Counted from the first letter of the stretch, positions 5,867 through 14,627 are shown. The stretch: DNA of 14,627 nt from Spirochaetaceae bacterium (GCA_031258625.1 JAIRMO010000143.1:1-14627); one strand, 5' to 3'. The notes: generated from the sequence alone by a model not told the origin. Translations and numbers: made by a program.

Positions 5867-6982
5867 CTATACCTCCTGTTTGGCCAGGTATTCCCGGGCC
5901 AGGGGGTCCCCGGGGGCCAGTTCCAGGACCGTGCGGAAAAAGCCCGCGGCTTCGTCGTCATTCCCCGATTTAAGGGCCAACACCCCCAGGTTGGAGATAA
6001 TCTTGACATTTTCAGGATCCGTCCGCAGGGCCCTTTCCAGTTCCTGCCGGGCGGCCCGGTAATCCCCCAGTTCCATGAGGCAGATGGCCAGCTCGTTCCG
6101 GGTGTCGCTGTTGTCCCCCCCCAATTCCAGGGCTTTCCCAAAGGAGGCGGCCCCGTCCGCCCAGCGGCCCAGGCGCCGTAACGCCCAGCCCAGGAGAAAC
6201 CAGCCGTTCCAGACATCGTACCGGCGCTCCAGGAAACGCTTGATCTTGAGGAGCCCCTCCTCTTCCTCCCCCTGGCGGATACAGTCGTAGGCCGCCCGGA
6301 ATTCCCCGTCATCCAACCCCCGGATCTCAATCTCCCGGACCAGGGCTTGGGCCTTTTCCTTTTTTTCCGGGTTATCCGCCAGGGGAATATAGGCGGAAAA
6401 ACAGTCCCGGGCCTTGGAAAAATCCCTGAGTTTCATGAAGAAAAAACCCGCGTTAAAAAGGCCGTTGGGATAGGGGGGGCTCAGGCTGAGGACCTTCCGA
6501 TAGACCCCATAGGCCGCGGCGTTTTCCGCTTCCGCCTCATCTTCCATGCCGGACCGGGCCAGGGCATCGGCCCGGTTTTCTAAAATAAGGGCCCGGTTGA
6601 GGAGTATTTCCGGGGCATGGGGAAAAAGCCCGGTTAAGGCCGCCAGGATCTCCAGGGCCAGATCATAATCCCCATTACCGGCCTTAAGAATCGCCGCCTC
6701 GGACAATTCCCGCAGGATATTGGGTTTGACGGAGAGGACAAACCGGCGGTAATAATCGGCGTCCTCGTCGTCGGGATCTTCTCCGATAACCCGGATCATG
6801 CCCGAAAGGATCATCTCCCAAGAGAGGTTTTCCAAATCCAGGCCCGTTTCCCCCGGGGCCAATTCCACCGGGATGGGTATGGAAGGATCGATAGCAAAGG
6901 TCCCCTTTGACTCAACCTGTCCCCGGAGGGATTCGGGGACCGATAAAAAAACGATACGATTAGAAACGGCGGCCTTTCTCAT
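5867..6982 (-). CDS. tetratricopeptide repeat (TPR) protein
   Basis: The 371-residue soluble protein lacks a signal peptide or membrane segment. The first 90 residues are not TPR: a short N-terminal beta-like stretch (RIVFLSVPESLRG) is followed by an acidic segment. TPR-like helical pairs follow at about 93-126, 171-204, 255-288, 292-325 and 326-359. The last three are the most canonical, with the usual small and aromatic positions (GWALRRLGRWADGAASFGKAL; NELAICLMELGDYRAARQELERAL; NLGVLALKSGNDDEAAGFFRTVL, each as three motifs of one repeat). TPR arrays bind partner proteins, so this is probably an adaptor. Its ATG overlaps the PilZ stop as ATGA, and GGAG (6987-6990) lies 4 bases before it, so translation is coupled. 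The partner is unknown; the PilZ protein is the obvious candidate. Confidence 0.9.
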   Translation of the reverse strand: MRKAAVSNRIVFLSVPESLRGQVESKGTFAIDPSIPIPVELAPGETGLDLENLSWEMILSGMIRVIGEDPDDEDADYYRRFVLSVKPNILRELSEAAILKAGNGDYDLALEILAALTGLFPHAPEILLNRALILENRADALARSGMEDEAEAENAAAYGVYRKVLSLSPPYPNGLFNAGFFFMKLRDFSKARDCFSAYIPLADNPEKKEKAQALVREIEIRGLDDGEFRAAYDCIRQGEEEEGLLKIKRFLERRYDVWNGWFLLGWALRRLGRWADGAASFGKALELGGDNSDTRNELAICLMELGDYRAARQELERALRTDPENVKIISNLGVLALKSGNDDEAAGFFRTVLELAPGDPLAREYLAKQEV

Positions 6983-7947
6983 GTTGCTCCGGAAGCTAGT
7001 TTTTCCGGGACCTTAGCTTTTGGGGGTTCTTCCGGGGGATGGTCTTTATCCGCCGGCCCGGGGTGGGGTTTGGCCGCCGGGGGGGGCGCCGCCGCGGCAT
7101 TCTCCGGCTGGCGCCGGGTTTCGGGGTGGGAGTCTCCTCCCCGGTTATCCACCCGGATTTGGCAAAGAAAATCATTGAGCCGTACCTTATACCCCATGGG
7201 CACCGTGGCTTCATTAAAAAGCAGAACCAGGGCGAGTAATTCCTTTCGCCCTTCCACAAGATCCGCCCGGATAAATTTCCCCCGGATAAGATAACTCTCC
7301 CGGGGATCGTCAAAATCTATCCGCAGGGCCGCTTCCTTTTCTACCAGGAATTTAGCTACCCCCATCATGATGAATTTTGCCCCGGAAAAGGAAATGTCCC
7401 GCAATATACAACGCCGGGGCACCCCTTGGATAAACGTGGCGGTCTCCTTGGAAAGGAGCCGTAATTTTCGGATGGAATCCGCGGTAAGGAGGACCCGTTC
7501 ATCCCGGCGTTTAGTCGAATTGACATTGGCGTCCAGCAGGCGTCCCATAATTTCGATAAGATCATCCGGGGGGCGCTGGGTAAATTGAAGGGTAAATATA
7601 GCCATTTCCTTGGAATCGCCGTAGGGGGCGTATCCCACCGAACGGGCGGCCACAAAAAAGGTAACCGGCGAATTGGAATCGGCATTTTTAAAACTCAACC
7701 GCAGGCTCGCCGAATTATTGGCCTGCCTGAGCTTTTCAACGATGCCGGATTTGACATTTGCCACCACCTTGGCGCCTTGAAAAGAGGAAGAAAATACGAC
7801 ACACGGCCAGAAATCGCCGATACATTTAAGATACACCTGCTGGGTAATCATCCCCGTAACCTGAATAATTTCTTTGGTAAAGGTTACATCAATGGATTTA
7901 TACCGTTCATAATACTCGGTTATCTTTTGACTGGTTAAAATCCCCAT
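6979..7947 (-). CDS. PilZ domain protein, probable c-di-GMP receptor
   Basis: PilZ domains bind cyclic di-GMP and change motility, adhesion or other outputs. Numbering from the longer start at 7956, an N-terminal beta-rich domain (about 15-130) resembles the PilZN-type partner domain of spirochaete PilZ proteins such as Borrelia PlzA. The PilZ domain (about 148-265) has the RxxxR motif at R150-R154 (RRDER) and DxSxxG at D187-G192 (DISFSG), so the ligand residues are intact. The tail (about 275-325) is disordered, rich in P, A and K. Two starts compete: ATG 7956, with AAAAGG 7 bases upstream, and ATG 7947, three codons in. I chose 7947 because a near-consensus promoter has its -10 box on top of the 7956 ATG. 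Read-through from clpB could still use 7956. The stop overlaps the TPR start. Confidence 0.88.
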   Translation of the reverse strand: MGILTSQKITEYYERYKSIDVTFTKEIIQVTGMITQQVYLKCIGDFWPCVVFSSSFQGAKVVANVKSGIVEKLRQANNSASLRLSFKNADSNSPVTFFVAARSVGYAPYGDSKEMAIFTLQFTQRPPDDLIEIMGRLLDANVNSTKRRDERVLLTADSIRKLRLLSKETATFIQGVPRRCILRDISFSGAKFIMMGVAKFLVEKEAALRIDFDDPRESYLIRGKFIRADLVEGRKELLALVLLFNEATVPMGYKVRLNDFLCQIRVDNRGGDSHPETRRQPENAAAAPPPAAKPHPGPADKDHPPEEPPKAKVPEKLASGAT

Positions 7948-7954
7948 TTCCCTC

Positions 7955-7983
7955 ATTATAAAGCCTTTTGAGAGCTACGTCAA
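7955..7983 (-). promoter_or_regulatory. near-consensus sigma-70 promoter of the PilZ gene
   Basis: On the minus strand TTGACG (7983-7978) is followed by exactly 17 bases and TATAAT (7960-7955), matching 11 of 12 consensus positions at the preferred spacing. The final AT of the -10 box, plus the next G, is the first ATG of the long open frame. Transcription should start around 7949-7947, at or within two bases of the ATG at 7947-7945, which implies a leaderless mRNA. Confidence 0.7.
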
Positions 7984-8010
7984 TTAATGGATTGCTGTTG
8001 CTGAGGATTC

Positions 8011-8020
8011 TGAACGTTCA
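8011..8020. promoter_or_regulatory. perfect 10 bp palindrome between clpB and the PilZ gene
   Basis: TGAACGTTCA is a perfect palindrome lying 28 bases upstream of the -35 box of the PilZ promoter and about 43 bases past the clpB stop. It could be half-sites of an operator. It does not extend further and is short enough to arise by chance. No clpB terminator is visible in this gap. Confidence 0.2.
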
Positions 8021-8062
8021 ATTTTTCGGGCCGTTTCGTTAAATGCGGAGGCTCTATACGCT

Positions 8063-10648
8063 TTACCCTTTCTTAAAACTCAAACTTTCCCCGCCGCCTT
8101 CGGTTATATCCGCCGTAACCCGGTCCCCTTCTTTGATTTTTCCGGCGATGATGACCTTTGCCAGGGGATTTTCCAGATCCGCCTGGATGGCCCGCTTCAG
8201 GGGCCGGGCGCCAAAAAGGGGATCATAGCCCCGTTCAACGAGGAGTTCCCGGGCCGCCGGGGTTACCGTAAGGGTGATCTTCCGTTCCGCCATCCGCCCT
8301 GCCAGGAGTTTCAGTTGAATTTCCACGATTTTGGCGATTTCCTCCCTGCCCAGCCGGTTGAAGATCACCGTCTCATCGATCCGGTTCAAAAATTCCGGCC
8401 TAAAGCACTGTTTGAGGAGTTCCGTCAAGGCATCCTTGATATCCTCACGCTCTTTCGCCCCCAGGATCAGATCGGAGCCCAAATTACTGGTCATGATGAT
8501 GATCACGTTCTTAAAGTCCACCACCCGCCCCTGGCCGTCGGTAAGGCGGCCGTCGTCGAGGATCTGGAGGAACACGTTAAACACCTCGGGGTGGGCCTTT
8601 TCGATTTCGTCAAAGAGGATCACGCTGTAGGGCCGCCGCCGTACCGCCTCGGTGAGCTGCCCCCCCTGCTCATACCCCACATACCCCGGGGGCGCCCCGA
8701 TAAGGCGGCTCACCGAGTGTTTTTCCCCGTATTCGCTCATATCTATCCGGGTGAGGGCCTTTTCGTCGTTAAAGAGAAAGTCCGCCAGGGTTTTGGCCAG
8801 CTCCGTCTTACCCACCCCGGTGGGGCCCAAAAAGAGGAAGGACCCCAGGGGCCGGGCCGCGTCGGAAAGCCCCGCCTTATTCCGCCGGATGGCGTCCGCC
8901 ACGGCCTCCACCGCCGCCTCCTGGCCGACCACCCGCTGGGACAGGACCCGTTCCAAATCCAGGTATTTTTGCAGCTCCCCGGAAAGCATCTTGGAGACGG
9001 GGATCCCCGTCCAGGTGGACACCACCCGGGCGATATCCTCCTCGCTCACCTCCTCCCGGAGCAGGGCCTCGTCCCCCCGTTTCTCCTCCATCTGGTCGGT
9101 GAGGGTCTTGAGTTGTTTTTGGGCCTCGGGGATCCGGCCGTGTTTAACCTCCGCGGCCTTGGATAGATTACCCTCCCGCTCATACCGGGTCTCTTCTATT
9201 TTGAGTTCCTCGATCCGCTGTTTGAGCGCCCGGATCCGGTCTATATCCTTTTTTTCGCTTTCCCACCGGGCCTTCATGGCGTCCCGCTCGGCGCCCAGGT
9301 CGGCGATTTCCCTTTCCAGCTTCCCCAGGCGATCCCGGGAGGCCTCGTCCTCTTCCCGGGACAGGGCCTGCCGCTCTATGGAAAGCTGCAGCAGTTTCCG
9401 TTCCAGCTTGTCCAACTCCGTGGGCCGGCTGTCCAGTTCCATTTTGAGGCGGCTCGCGGCCTCGTCCACCAGGTCGATGGCCTTGTCCGGGAGGAACCGG
9501 CTGGTGATGTACCGGTCCGACAGGGCCGCCGCGGCCACCAGGGACTCGTCCTTGATCCGTACCCCATGGTGTACCTCGTACCGTTCCTTAAGCCCCCGGA
9601 GGATGGCGATGGTATCCTCCACCGAGGGTTCCGCGGTATACACCTGCTGAAAACGCCGTTCCAGGGCGGCGTCCTTTTCGATGTGGGTACGGTACTCGTC
9701 CAGGGTGGTCGCGCCGATACACCGGAGTTCCCCCCGGGCCAGGGCGGGCTTGAGGAGGTTGGAGGCATCGGTAGCCCCCTCGGCGGCCCCGGCCCCCACC
9801 AGGGTGTGGAGTTCGTCGATAAAGAGGATGATCTTCCCCTCGGAAGCCTGGATTTCGTGGATCACCGCCTTGAGGCGTTCCTCAAATTCTCCCCGGAATT
9901 TCGCCCCCGCCACCAGGGCCCCCAGGTCCAGGGCGAGGAGCTTCTTCCCCTTGAGGCCCTCGGGTACGTCCCCCGCCACAATCCGCCGGGCCAGGCCCTC
10001 GGCAATGGCGGTCTTCCCCACCCCGGGCTCCCCGATGAGGACCGGGTTGTTCTTGGTCCGGCGGGAGAGGACCTGCATCACCCGGCGGATCTCCTCGTCC
10101 CGGCCGATGACCGGGTCGAGCTTTTCCAGCCGGGCCAGGGCGGTCAGGTCCCGGCAATATTTGTCCAGCACCTGGTATTTGTCCTCGGGGTTTTGGTCGG
10201 TGATCCGGGTGTTTCCCCGGACCTGCTTGAGGGCGGCGAGGATCCCGTTTTTGGTTACCCCCGCTTTCTTGAGGAGTTCCGCGGTCTTTCCCTCCCCCGC
10301 CGCGATGGCGATGAGGATGTGTTCGGTGGAAACGAATTCATCCTTGAGGGACGCCGCCTCAGCGTCGGCCTTGGCCAGGACCTTGGCGGCGGCGGAAGAA
10401 AAGTAGAGCCGGGCCGCCTCACCGTAGATCTTCGGACTTGCCGCGGCCAGGGCTTCGGTCTCCCGGATAATCTGGGGGGCGTCCACCCCGATCCGATCCA
10501 GAATGGGCAGGACTATTCCATCGGCCTGCCTGAGCAAAGCGAGCAGTAAATGTTCAACTTCAATCTGGGAATGATCTTCTTTTTGCGCGATGGCGGAAGC
10601 GTCGTTTAACGCATCCTGGGCCTTGATGGTCAACTTTTCATAATCCAT
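8063..10648 (-). CDS. clpB: ATP-dependent chaperone ClpB (disaggregase)
   Basis: ClpB is a cytoplasmic hexameric AAA+ machine that pulls proteins out of aggregates together with DnaK. The 861 residues are the normal length. The Clp N-domain (about 1-145) begins [17 protein letters not shown]1 has Walker A GEPGVGKT (206-213), pore loop [13 protein letters not shown] with F251, Walker B D278/E279, and arginine fingers R331/R332. The coiled-coil middle domain spans about 405-525, which separates ClpB from ClpA and ClpC. NBD2 has Walker A GPTGVGKT (608-615), pore loop GYVGYE and Walker B D680/E681. The family start fits the ATG at 10646-10648, but the upstream DNA is AT-rich with no clear ribosome site. 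No CIRCE element (TTAGCACTC-N9-GAGTGCTAA) lies upstream. The PilZ gene follows after a 106-base gap. Confidence 0.98.
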   Translation of the reverse strand: MDYEKLTIKAQDALNDASAIAQKEDHSQIEVEHLLLALLRQADGIVLPILDRIGVDAPQIIRETEALAAASPKIYGEAARLYFSSAAAKVLAKADAEAASLKDEFVSTEHILIAIAAGEGKTAELLKKAGVTKNGILAALKQVRGNTRITDQNPEDKYQVLDKYCRDLTALARLEKLDPVIGRDEEIRRVMQVLSRRTKNNPVLIGEPGVGKTAIAEGLARRIVAGDVPEGLKGKKLLALDLGALVAGAKFRGEFEERLKAVIHEIQASEGKIILFIDELHTLVGAGAAEGATDASNLLKPALARGELRCIGATTLDEYRTHIEKDAALERRFQQVYTAEPSVEDTIAILRGLKERYEVHHGVRIKDESLVAAAALSDRYITSRFLPDKAIDLVDEAASRLKMELDSRPTELDKLERKLLQLSIERQALSREEDEASRDRLGKLEREIADLGAERDAMKARWESEKKDIDRIRALKQRIEELKIEETRYEREGNLSKAAEVKHGRIPEAQKQLKTLTDQMEEKRGDEALLREEVSEEDIARVVSTWTGIPVSKMLSGELQKYLDLERVLSQRVVGQEAAVEAVADAIRRNKAGLSDAARPLGSFLFLGPTGVGKTELAKTLADFLFNDEKALTRIDMSEYGEKHSVSRLIGAPPGYVGYEQGGQLTEAVRRRPYSVILFDEIEKAHPEVFNVFLQILDDGRLTDGQGRVVDFKNVIIIMTSNLGSDLILGAKEREDIKDALTELLKQCFRPEFLNRIDETVIFNRLGREEIAKIVEIQLKLLAGRMAERKITLTVTPAARELLVERGYDPLFGARPLKRAIQADLENPLAKVIIAGKIKEGDRVTADITEGGGESLSFKKG

Positions 10649-10966
10649 ATCTATAAAATAAATAAAGAAGACCTAAAATGACAACCCCCCCAGGGGGTTT
10701 TAGGCCCCCGGAACAGGGCGGCAGGCGGGAGGGCTGGTTCGCGCCGGAAATGGAACTCATCCCGTAAATTCCCGCCTTTAGTTCGGCCTGTTATACCAGG
10801 CTGCCGGCGGGTCTCCTTGTTGAAAGTATAATACAAAAAGAAAAACATTATAGAAGCAAATGGAGGATTTTATTGGCCGTTGACACCTACAGATAACCCG
10901 CCGCTAGTAGTTTCTCCGTCTTTTTAATATAATACAGAAATAATTTTATGGAAGGGAGCAGCGTGT
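10649..10966. other. divergent clpB / hyuA control region
   Basis: This gap of 318 bases contains no gene I can support. The clpB side has a small GC hairpin (AACCCCC, CCA, GGGGGTT at 10683-10699) and an 8 bp inverted repeat, AGGCGGGA at 10723-10730 with TCCCGCCT at 10770-10777, both in the expected clpB leader. The middle (10805-10870) is AT-rich and likely holds the clpB promoter, with TATAAT- and TATTAT-like strings but no matching -35 box. The hyuA side has a perfect TTGACA at 10880-10885 with no -10 box at the right distance, and a TATAAT at 10928-10933. Confidence 0.7.
10928..10933 (+). promoter_or_regulatory. candidate -10 box for hyuA
   Basis: TATAAT lies 33 bases before the hyuA ATG, giving a short leader with a good ribosome site (AGGGAG at 10953-10958). 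No recognisable -35 box lies 15-19 bases upstream, so an activator may be needed, or the real promoter may use the TTGACA further upstream. I see no sigma-54 motif. Confidence 0.3.
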
Positions 10967-13006
10967 ATGCGGATAGCCACGGACATCGGTGGAACCTTTA
11001 CGGACCTGGTGGCCCTGGACCAGTGGGGAAAGGTGTATACGGTCAAGGGGGATACCACCCCGCCGGACTTTGAACGGGGGGTCATTCAGGTACTGGAGAA
11101 AAGCGGGATAGAACCCGCCGGAATAAGCGCCTTTATCCACGGCACCACCACCATCATCAACGCCTTAACGGAACGGAAGGGGGCCAAAACCGGGCTTATC
11201 ACCACCAAGGGTTTCCGGGATGTGCTTGAAATCGCCCGGTGTAACCGGCCGGATCTCTTCAATTTAGTTTTCGCCAAGCCCCGGCCCTTTATCCCCCGGT
11301 ACCTCCGCTTTGAGGTTGAGGAGCGTATGTCCCCGGAGGGCGAGATTCTGGCGCCCCTGAATCGGGAAGACCTGGCCCGGGCGGCGGAAGCCCTCAAAAA
11401 AGAGGGGGTGGAAGCGATAGCCGTCTGTTTTATCAACTCCTACGCCAATGATATTCATGAGCGGCAGACCGCGGAGGTTTTGCGGGACCTGCTGCCGGGT
11501 GTTTTTATCACCCCTTCGGCCCAGGTAACCCGGGAATGGCGGGAGTATGAACGGACCTCCACGGTCGCCCTGAACGCCTATGTGGGCCCGGTGGCGTCCC
11601 GGTACATCCGTAACCTGGAACAGGAATTGGACAAGGCCGGGCTGCGGGGGGGTAAATTTTTTATGCAGTCCAACGGCGGGACCACCCCCTTTGGGGGCGC
11701 GAAAACCACTCCCATCAACATGGTGGAGTCCGGGCCGGTGGCCGGGGTTTTCGGCGCCGCGGTCCTGGGGAAGGCCCTGGGGGAAGGGCAGCTTATCGCC
11801 TTTGACGTGGGGGGGACCACCGCCAAATGTTCCCTCATTGACCGGGGGGAAGTGAAGATCACCACCAGCTACCGTATTGAGCGGAACGACCGTAATGCCG
11901 GGTACCCTATTATGATTCCCGTGGTGGATATTGTGGAGATAGGAAACGGCGGCGGTTCCGTCGCGTGGATCGATGATACGGGTTCCCTCAAGGTGGGGCC
12001 CCGGTCCGCGGGGGCCTTGCCCGGCCCGGTGGCCTATGGCCGGGGCGGCCTTGAGCCCACCACCACCGACGCCTGCCTCGTGGCGGGGCGGCTTTCCCCG
12101 GCAAATTTTGAAGGAACCGTGGATATGGCCGCCGTGGAAGGGGCCCTGGCGGAGCGGGTGGGTAAACCCCTGGGGATGGACGCGAAAGAGGCGGCGGTGA
12201 GCGTTATCCGGGTGGCGGAATCGAATATGTACAACGCCCTCAAGTTAATATCCGTGCGCCGGGGCTACGACCCCCGGGACTTTACCCTGGTGGCTTTTGG
12301 CGGGGGAGGGCCCATGCACGCCGCTGCCCTGGCCGGGGAACTGGGGATCCGTAAAATCGTGATTCCCCTGGCCGCGGCGGTGTTTTCCGCCTGGGGCATG
12401 TTGATGACCGACATCCGCCACGACTATATCCGTACCAAGATCAGCCTCCTCAACGAGGCTCCCCCCGAGGAGCTTGACCGTTTGTGGGAGGCCCTGCTGG
12501 TAACCGCCCGGGAGGATTTTTCCGCCCAGGGCGTGACGGATATGGCCTACGACTATTACGCCGACATGCGTTACGCCGGGCAGGAGCATACGGTGAAGAT
12601 CCAAACCCCCGCCCCGTCCTGGGACCAGGGGGCAAAGGCGGAAATCGTAAAACGGTTTCACCAAACCCATGAGCACTACTATACCTACCGGCTGGAGGGG
12701 ACGCCCGTGGAGATCGTCAACCTCCACCTGGCGGCCCACGGGCGGATGGATAAACCGGAACTCCACAAGCTGCCCCTCCGGCAGGGCTCAACCGCGGAGG
12801 CCGTGAAAGAGCGGCGACGGGTGTATTTTACCCGGGAGGGCTGGCAGGACACCCCGGTGTATGACCGGGAGGCCCTTTTCGCCGGGGCGAAGCTGGAAGG
12901 GCCCGCCCTGATCGAAGAAAAGGCCGCCGCTACCCTGGTAGGGGCCGGTCAAACCCTCCGGGTGGATGAGTACGGGAATCTGATTATAGAGACGGAGGTG
13001 AAATAA
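10967..13006 (+). CDS. hyuA: hydantoinase/oxoprolinase family protein, A subunit (HyuA type)
   Basis: This family uses ATP to activate a carbonyl or amide: N-methylhydantoinase, 5-oxoprolinase, caprolactamase, and acetone or acetophenone carboxylases. The 679 residues match the A (ATP-binding, actin-like fold) subunit. Phosphate-1 motif DIGGTFTD is at 6-13, HGTTTIINAL follows near 58, ESGPVAGVFGAA precedes the second nucleotide motif FDVGGTTAK (279-287), and FGGGGPMHA is at 444-452. The family motif with PGPACYG reads PGPVAYG here, with Ala for the usual Cys. AGGGAG lies 8 bases before the ATG. The stop overlaps the hyuB start by one base (TAATG). No transporter, racemase or carbamoylase gene is in view, so the substrate is open. 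Confidence in the family is high; the gene symbol is by family only. Confidence 0.92.
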   Translation: MRIATDIGGTFTDLVALDQWGKVYTVKGDTTPPDFERGVIQVLEKSGIEPAGISAFIHGTTTIINALTERKGAKTGLITTKGFRDVLEIARCNRPDLFNLVFAKPRPFIPRYLRFEVEERMSPEGEILAPLNREDLARAAEALKKEGVEAIAVCFINSYANDIHERQTAEVLRDLLPGVFITPSAQVTREWREYERTSTVALNAYVGPVASRYIRNLEQELDKAGLRGGKFFMQSNGGTTPFGGAKTTPINMVESGPVAGVFGAAVLGKALGEGQLIAFDVGGTTAKCSLIDRGEVKITTSYRIERNDRNAGYPIMIPVVDIVEIGNGGGSVAWIDDTGSLKVGPRSAGALPGPVAYGRGGLEPTTTDACLVAGRLSPANFEGTVDMAAVEGALAERVGKPLGMDAKEAAVSVIRVAESNMYNALKLISVRRGYDPRDFTLVAFGGGGPMHAAALAGELGIRKIVIPLAAAVFSAWGMLMTDIRHDYIRTKISLLNEAPPEELDRLWEALLVTAREDFSAQGVTDMAYDYYADMRYAGQEHTVKIQTPAPSWDQGAKAEIVKRFHQTHEHYYTYRLEGTPVEIVNLHLAAHGRMDKPELHKLPLRQGSTAEAVKERRRVYFTREGWQDTPVYDREALFAGAKLEGPALIEEKAAATLVGAGQTLRVDEYGNLIIETEVK

Positions 13007-14627
13007 TGGCTGTGGTTGATTCGGTAACCCTTGATATTGTAAAGGACTCGCTCATCGCCATCGGGGACGAGGTGTTTTACGCCTTTGCCCAGACCTCGAT
13101 GAGCCCGATTATCTACGAAACCCTGGATTACGCCTGCGGTATCGCCGACGCCCAGGGGGATCTCCTCACCCAGGGTAACGGCGCCTGCGGTTTTATCGGC
13201 ATGATATCCCCGATGATCGGTGAAATTATCCGAAAATTCGGCAAGGAATCCATGAAGAGCGGGGATATTTACCTCATCAACGATCCTTACCTGGGGGGCG
13301 GGACCCATCTTTCCGATATCGGCATGGTGATGCCGGTGTTTTATCAGGGGGAGATCATCGCCTTTGTGGGGAACAAGGCCCACTGGTCCGATGTGGGGGG
13401 CATGGCGGCGGGGTCCTTTACCACCAACTCCACCGAGGTGTTCCAGGAGGGGCTCCGCTTTTCCGGGGTAAAGCTGGTGGACGCTGGGGAGATCAACCCC
13501 ACCCTGACCGAGATCATCGGGGTGAACGTGCGGTTCCCCGTTTCCGCCAACGGCGATATGTGGGGGCAGATAGCCTCCCTCCGGACCGGGTTTACCCGGC
13601 TGGTGGAACTCTGCGACAAATACGGCAAGGAGGTCCTGCTCAAGTCCATGGCCCGGCTCATGGATCAGGGGGAGATGGCCGCCCGGTCGCGCCTGGCGGA
13701 AATGCCCCGGGGGGTTTACGAGGCGGAACAGTTTATGGATGATGACGGCCACGGCAACCTGGTGAAGATCAAGGTGAAGGTAACCATCGATGACGGGGGG
13801 TTCACCGCCGATTTCAGTGGCAGTAGTCCCCAGGTGGCAAGCCCCATCAATACCGGTTACAGTTCCCTCTGCGCCGGGGTCAAGGTGGCCTACATGTCCA
13901 TCATAAACCCGGGTCTTTCGGTAAACGACGGGGTCTTCCGTACCATGCGGGTCTTCGCCGGGGATGGTTCGGTGCTGAAATGCGACGCCCCGGCCCCAAC
14001 GTCCTGCTACTTCGAGAGTATGCTCTACGCCCTGGATACGGTCTGGAAGGCCCTGGCCCCGGCGTTCCCCGAATACCTGGGCGCCGGACACATGCTGTCG
14101 GTATGCGCGGTGATCCTCTCCGGGGTCCATCACCGTTCCGGCCAGCCTTTCCTGATCGTGGAACCCACCGGCGGCGGTTGGGGCGCCTCCCGGGGAAAGG
14201 ACGGCGAGGTGGGCCAGTTCTGCGTGGGGGACGGGGAAACCTACAACGTACCGGTGGAGATGGCGGAGGTCCGTTACGGCATCCGCATTGACGAATACAG
14301 CCTGCATACCGACGGCGCCGGCGCAGGCGAGTTCCGGGGCGGGTCCGGGGCGGTCCGGACCTATCGGGCCCTCACCGACGGCCAGTTCTTCTCCGCTTCC
14401 TTTGGGCGTAATAAATTCCCCGCCTGGGGCGCCGCCGGGGGCAGGGACGGCTCCTATAACTACTTTGAATTTATTCGCGCCGACGGCAGGGTAGAGGGCC
14501 CCATGGGCATAAGCGCCCAAACCGTTCTGAACAAAGACGATGTAGTCCGGATGGTAACCTGTTCCGGGGGCGGTTACGGGGATCCCAAAAAACGGAATCC
14601 CGAAAAGGTACGGATGGACGTAAAAAA
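13006..14627 (+). CDS. hyuB: hydantoinase/oxoprolinase family protein, B subunit (HyuB type), 3' end outside window
   Basis: This is the catalytic partner of HyuA. It begins with ATG at 13006-13008, overlapping the hyuA TAA by one base, with a strong GGAGGTG just before it, and stays open through 540 codons to the window edge. B subunits are commonly about 520-590 residues, so it is nearly complete. The N-terminal signature NDPYLGGGTHLSDI (92-105) and NKAHWSDVGG (123-132) are present. H101, D104 and H126 have the spacing I remember for the metal ligands of acetone carboxylase, which would place a divalent metal here. Near the visible end are HTDGAGAGEFRGGSG and SGGGYGDPKKR, typical of the family C-terminus. 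With only A and B seen, a hydrolase or a carboxylase is equally possible, and a small third subunit could lie beyond the window. Confidence 0.93.
   Translation, partial: MAVVDSVTLDIVKDSLIAIGDEVFYAFAQTSMSPIIYETLDYACGIADAQGDLLTQGNGACGFIGMISPMIGEIIRKFGKESMKSGDIYLINDPYLGGGTHLSDIGMVMPVFYQGEIIAFVGNKAHWSDVGGMAAGSFTTNSTEVFQEGLRFSGVKLVDAGEINPTLTEIIGVNVRFPVSANGDMWGQIASLRTGFTRLVELCDKYGKEVLLKSMARLMDQGEMAARSRLAEMPRGVYEAEQFMDDDGHGNLVKIKVKVTIDDGGFTADFSGSSPQVASPINTGYSSLCAGVKVAYMSIINPGLSVNDGVFRTMRVFAGDGSVLKCDAPAPTSCYFESMLYALDTVWKALAPAFPEYLGAGHMLSVCAVILSGVHHRSGQPFLIVEPTGGGWGASRGKDGEVGQFCVGDGETYNVPVEMAEVRYGIRIDEYSLHTDGAGAGEFRGGSGAVRTYRALTDGQFFSASFGRNKFPAWGAAGGRDGSYNYFEFIRADGRVEGPMGISAQTVLNKDDVVRMVTCSGGGYGDPKKRNPEKVRMDVK

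Noticed and set aside
10651..10848. Possible 65-codon gene upstream of clpB on the minus strand
   Set aside because: There is no ribosome site, the start coincides with a TATAATG string that is more likely promoter DNA, and the product resembles no domain.
10880..10908. Full promoter from the perfect TTGACA at 10880
   Set aside because: The bases 16-18 downstream (GCTAGT, CTAGTA) do not resemble a -10 box, and the nearest TATAAT is 42 bases away.
12949..14520. Minus-strand open frame of 523 codons opposite hyuB
   Set aside because: hyuB on the plus strand has clear family motifs, a strong ribosome site and coupling to hyuA. The opposite frame is rich in G, H and P, as expected for antisense of GC-rich coding DNA.

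Overview
This window looks like chromosomal DNA from a spirochaete of the Treponema group, probably a GC-rich, gut-type treponeme. The main reasons are a PilZ-domain protein with an N-terminal companion domain, as in spirochaete c-di-GMP receptors, and AT-rich dyad repeats between GC-rich genes of a kind I associate with termite-gut treponemes. The assignment is an inference. No rRNA, tRNA, CRISPR array, phage gene or recognisable transposase is visible.

Layout: bases 1-144 are an AT-rich junction with a long stem-loop and possibly the last 42 codons of a membrane protein on the plus strand. Bases 145-2249 (minus) hold argA followed 2 bases later by recO. Bases 2250-2573 are a divergent control region with three related dyads and one terminator-like hairpin. 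Bases 2574-5428 (plus) hold lon and a translationally close 133-codon gene of unknown function. Bases 5429-5866 are filled by a degenerate tandem array of about ten 34-39 bp units. Bases 5867-10648 (minus) hold clpB, then a PilZ protein with its own near-consensus promoter, then a TPR protein whose start overlaps the PilZ stop (ATGA). Bases 10649-10966 are a second divergent control region. Bases 10967-14627 (plus) hold hyuA and hyuB, with hyuB cut by the window end.

Functions: two ATP-driven protein quality-control machines (Lon protease and the ClpB disaggregase) are present but in separate units. argA makes N-acetylglutamate for arginine synthesis, and recO loads RecA at single-strand gaps. 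PilZ plus TPR is a likely c-di-GMP output pair. HyuA/HyuB form an ATP-dependent amide- or lactam-hydrolase-type (or carboxylase-type) enzyme of unknown substrate.

The most unusual parts are the mosaic tandem array built on the dyad GGGGTCAGACCCC, which fills the gap between two convergent genes, and the pilZ promoter, whose -10 box overlaps the first ATG and so predicts a leaderless mRNA. I see no clear new multi-gene system; the novelty is mostly in the non-coding DNA.
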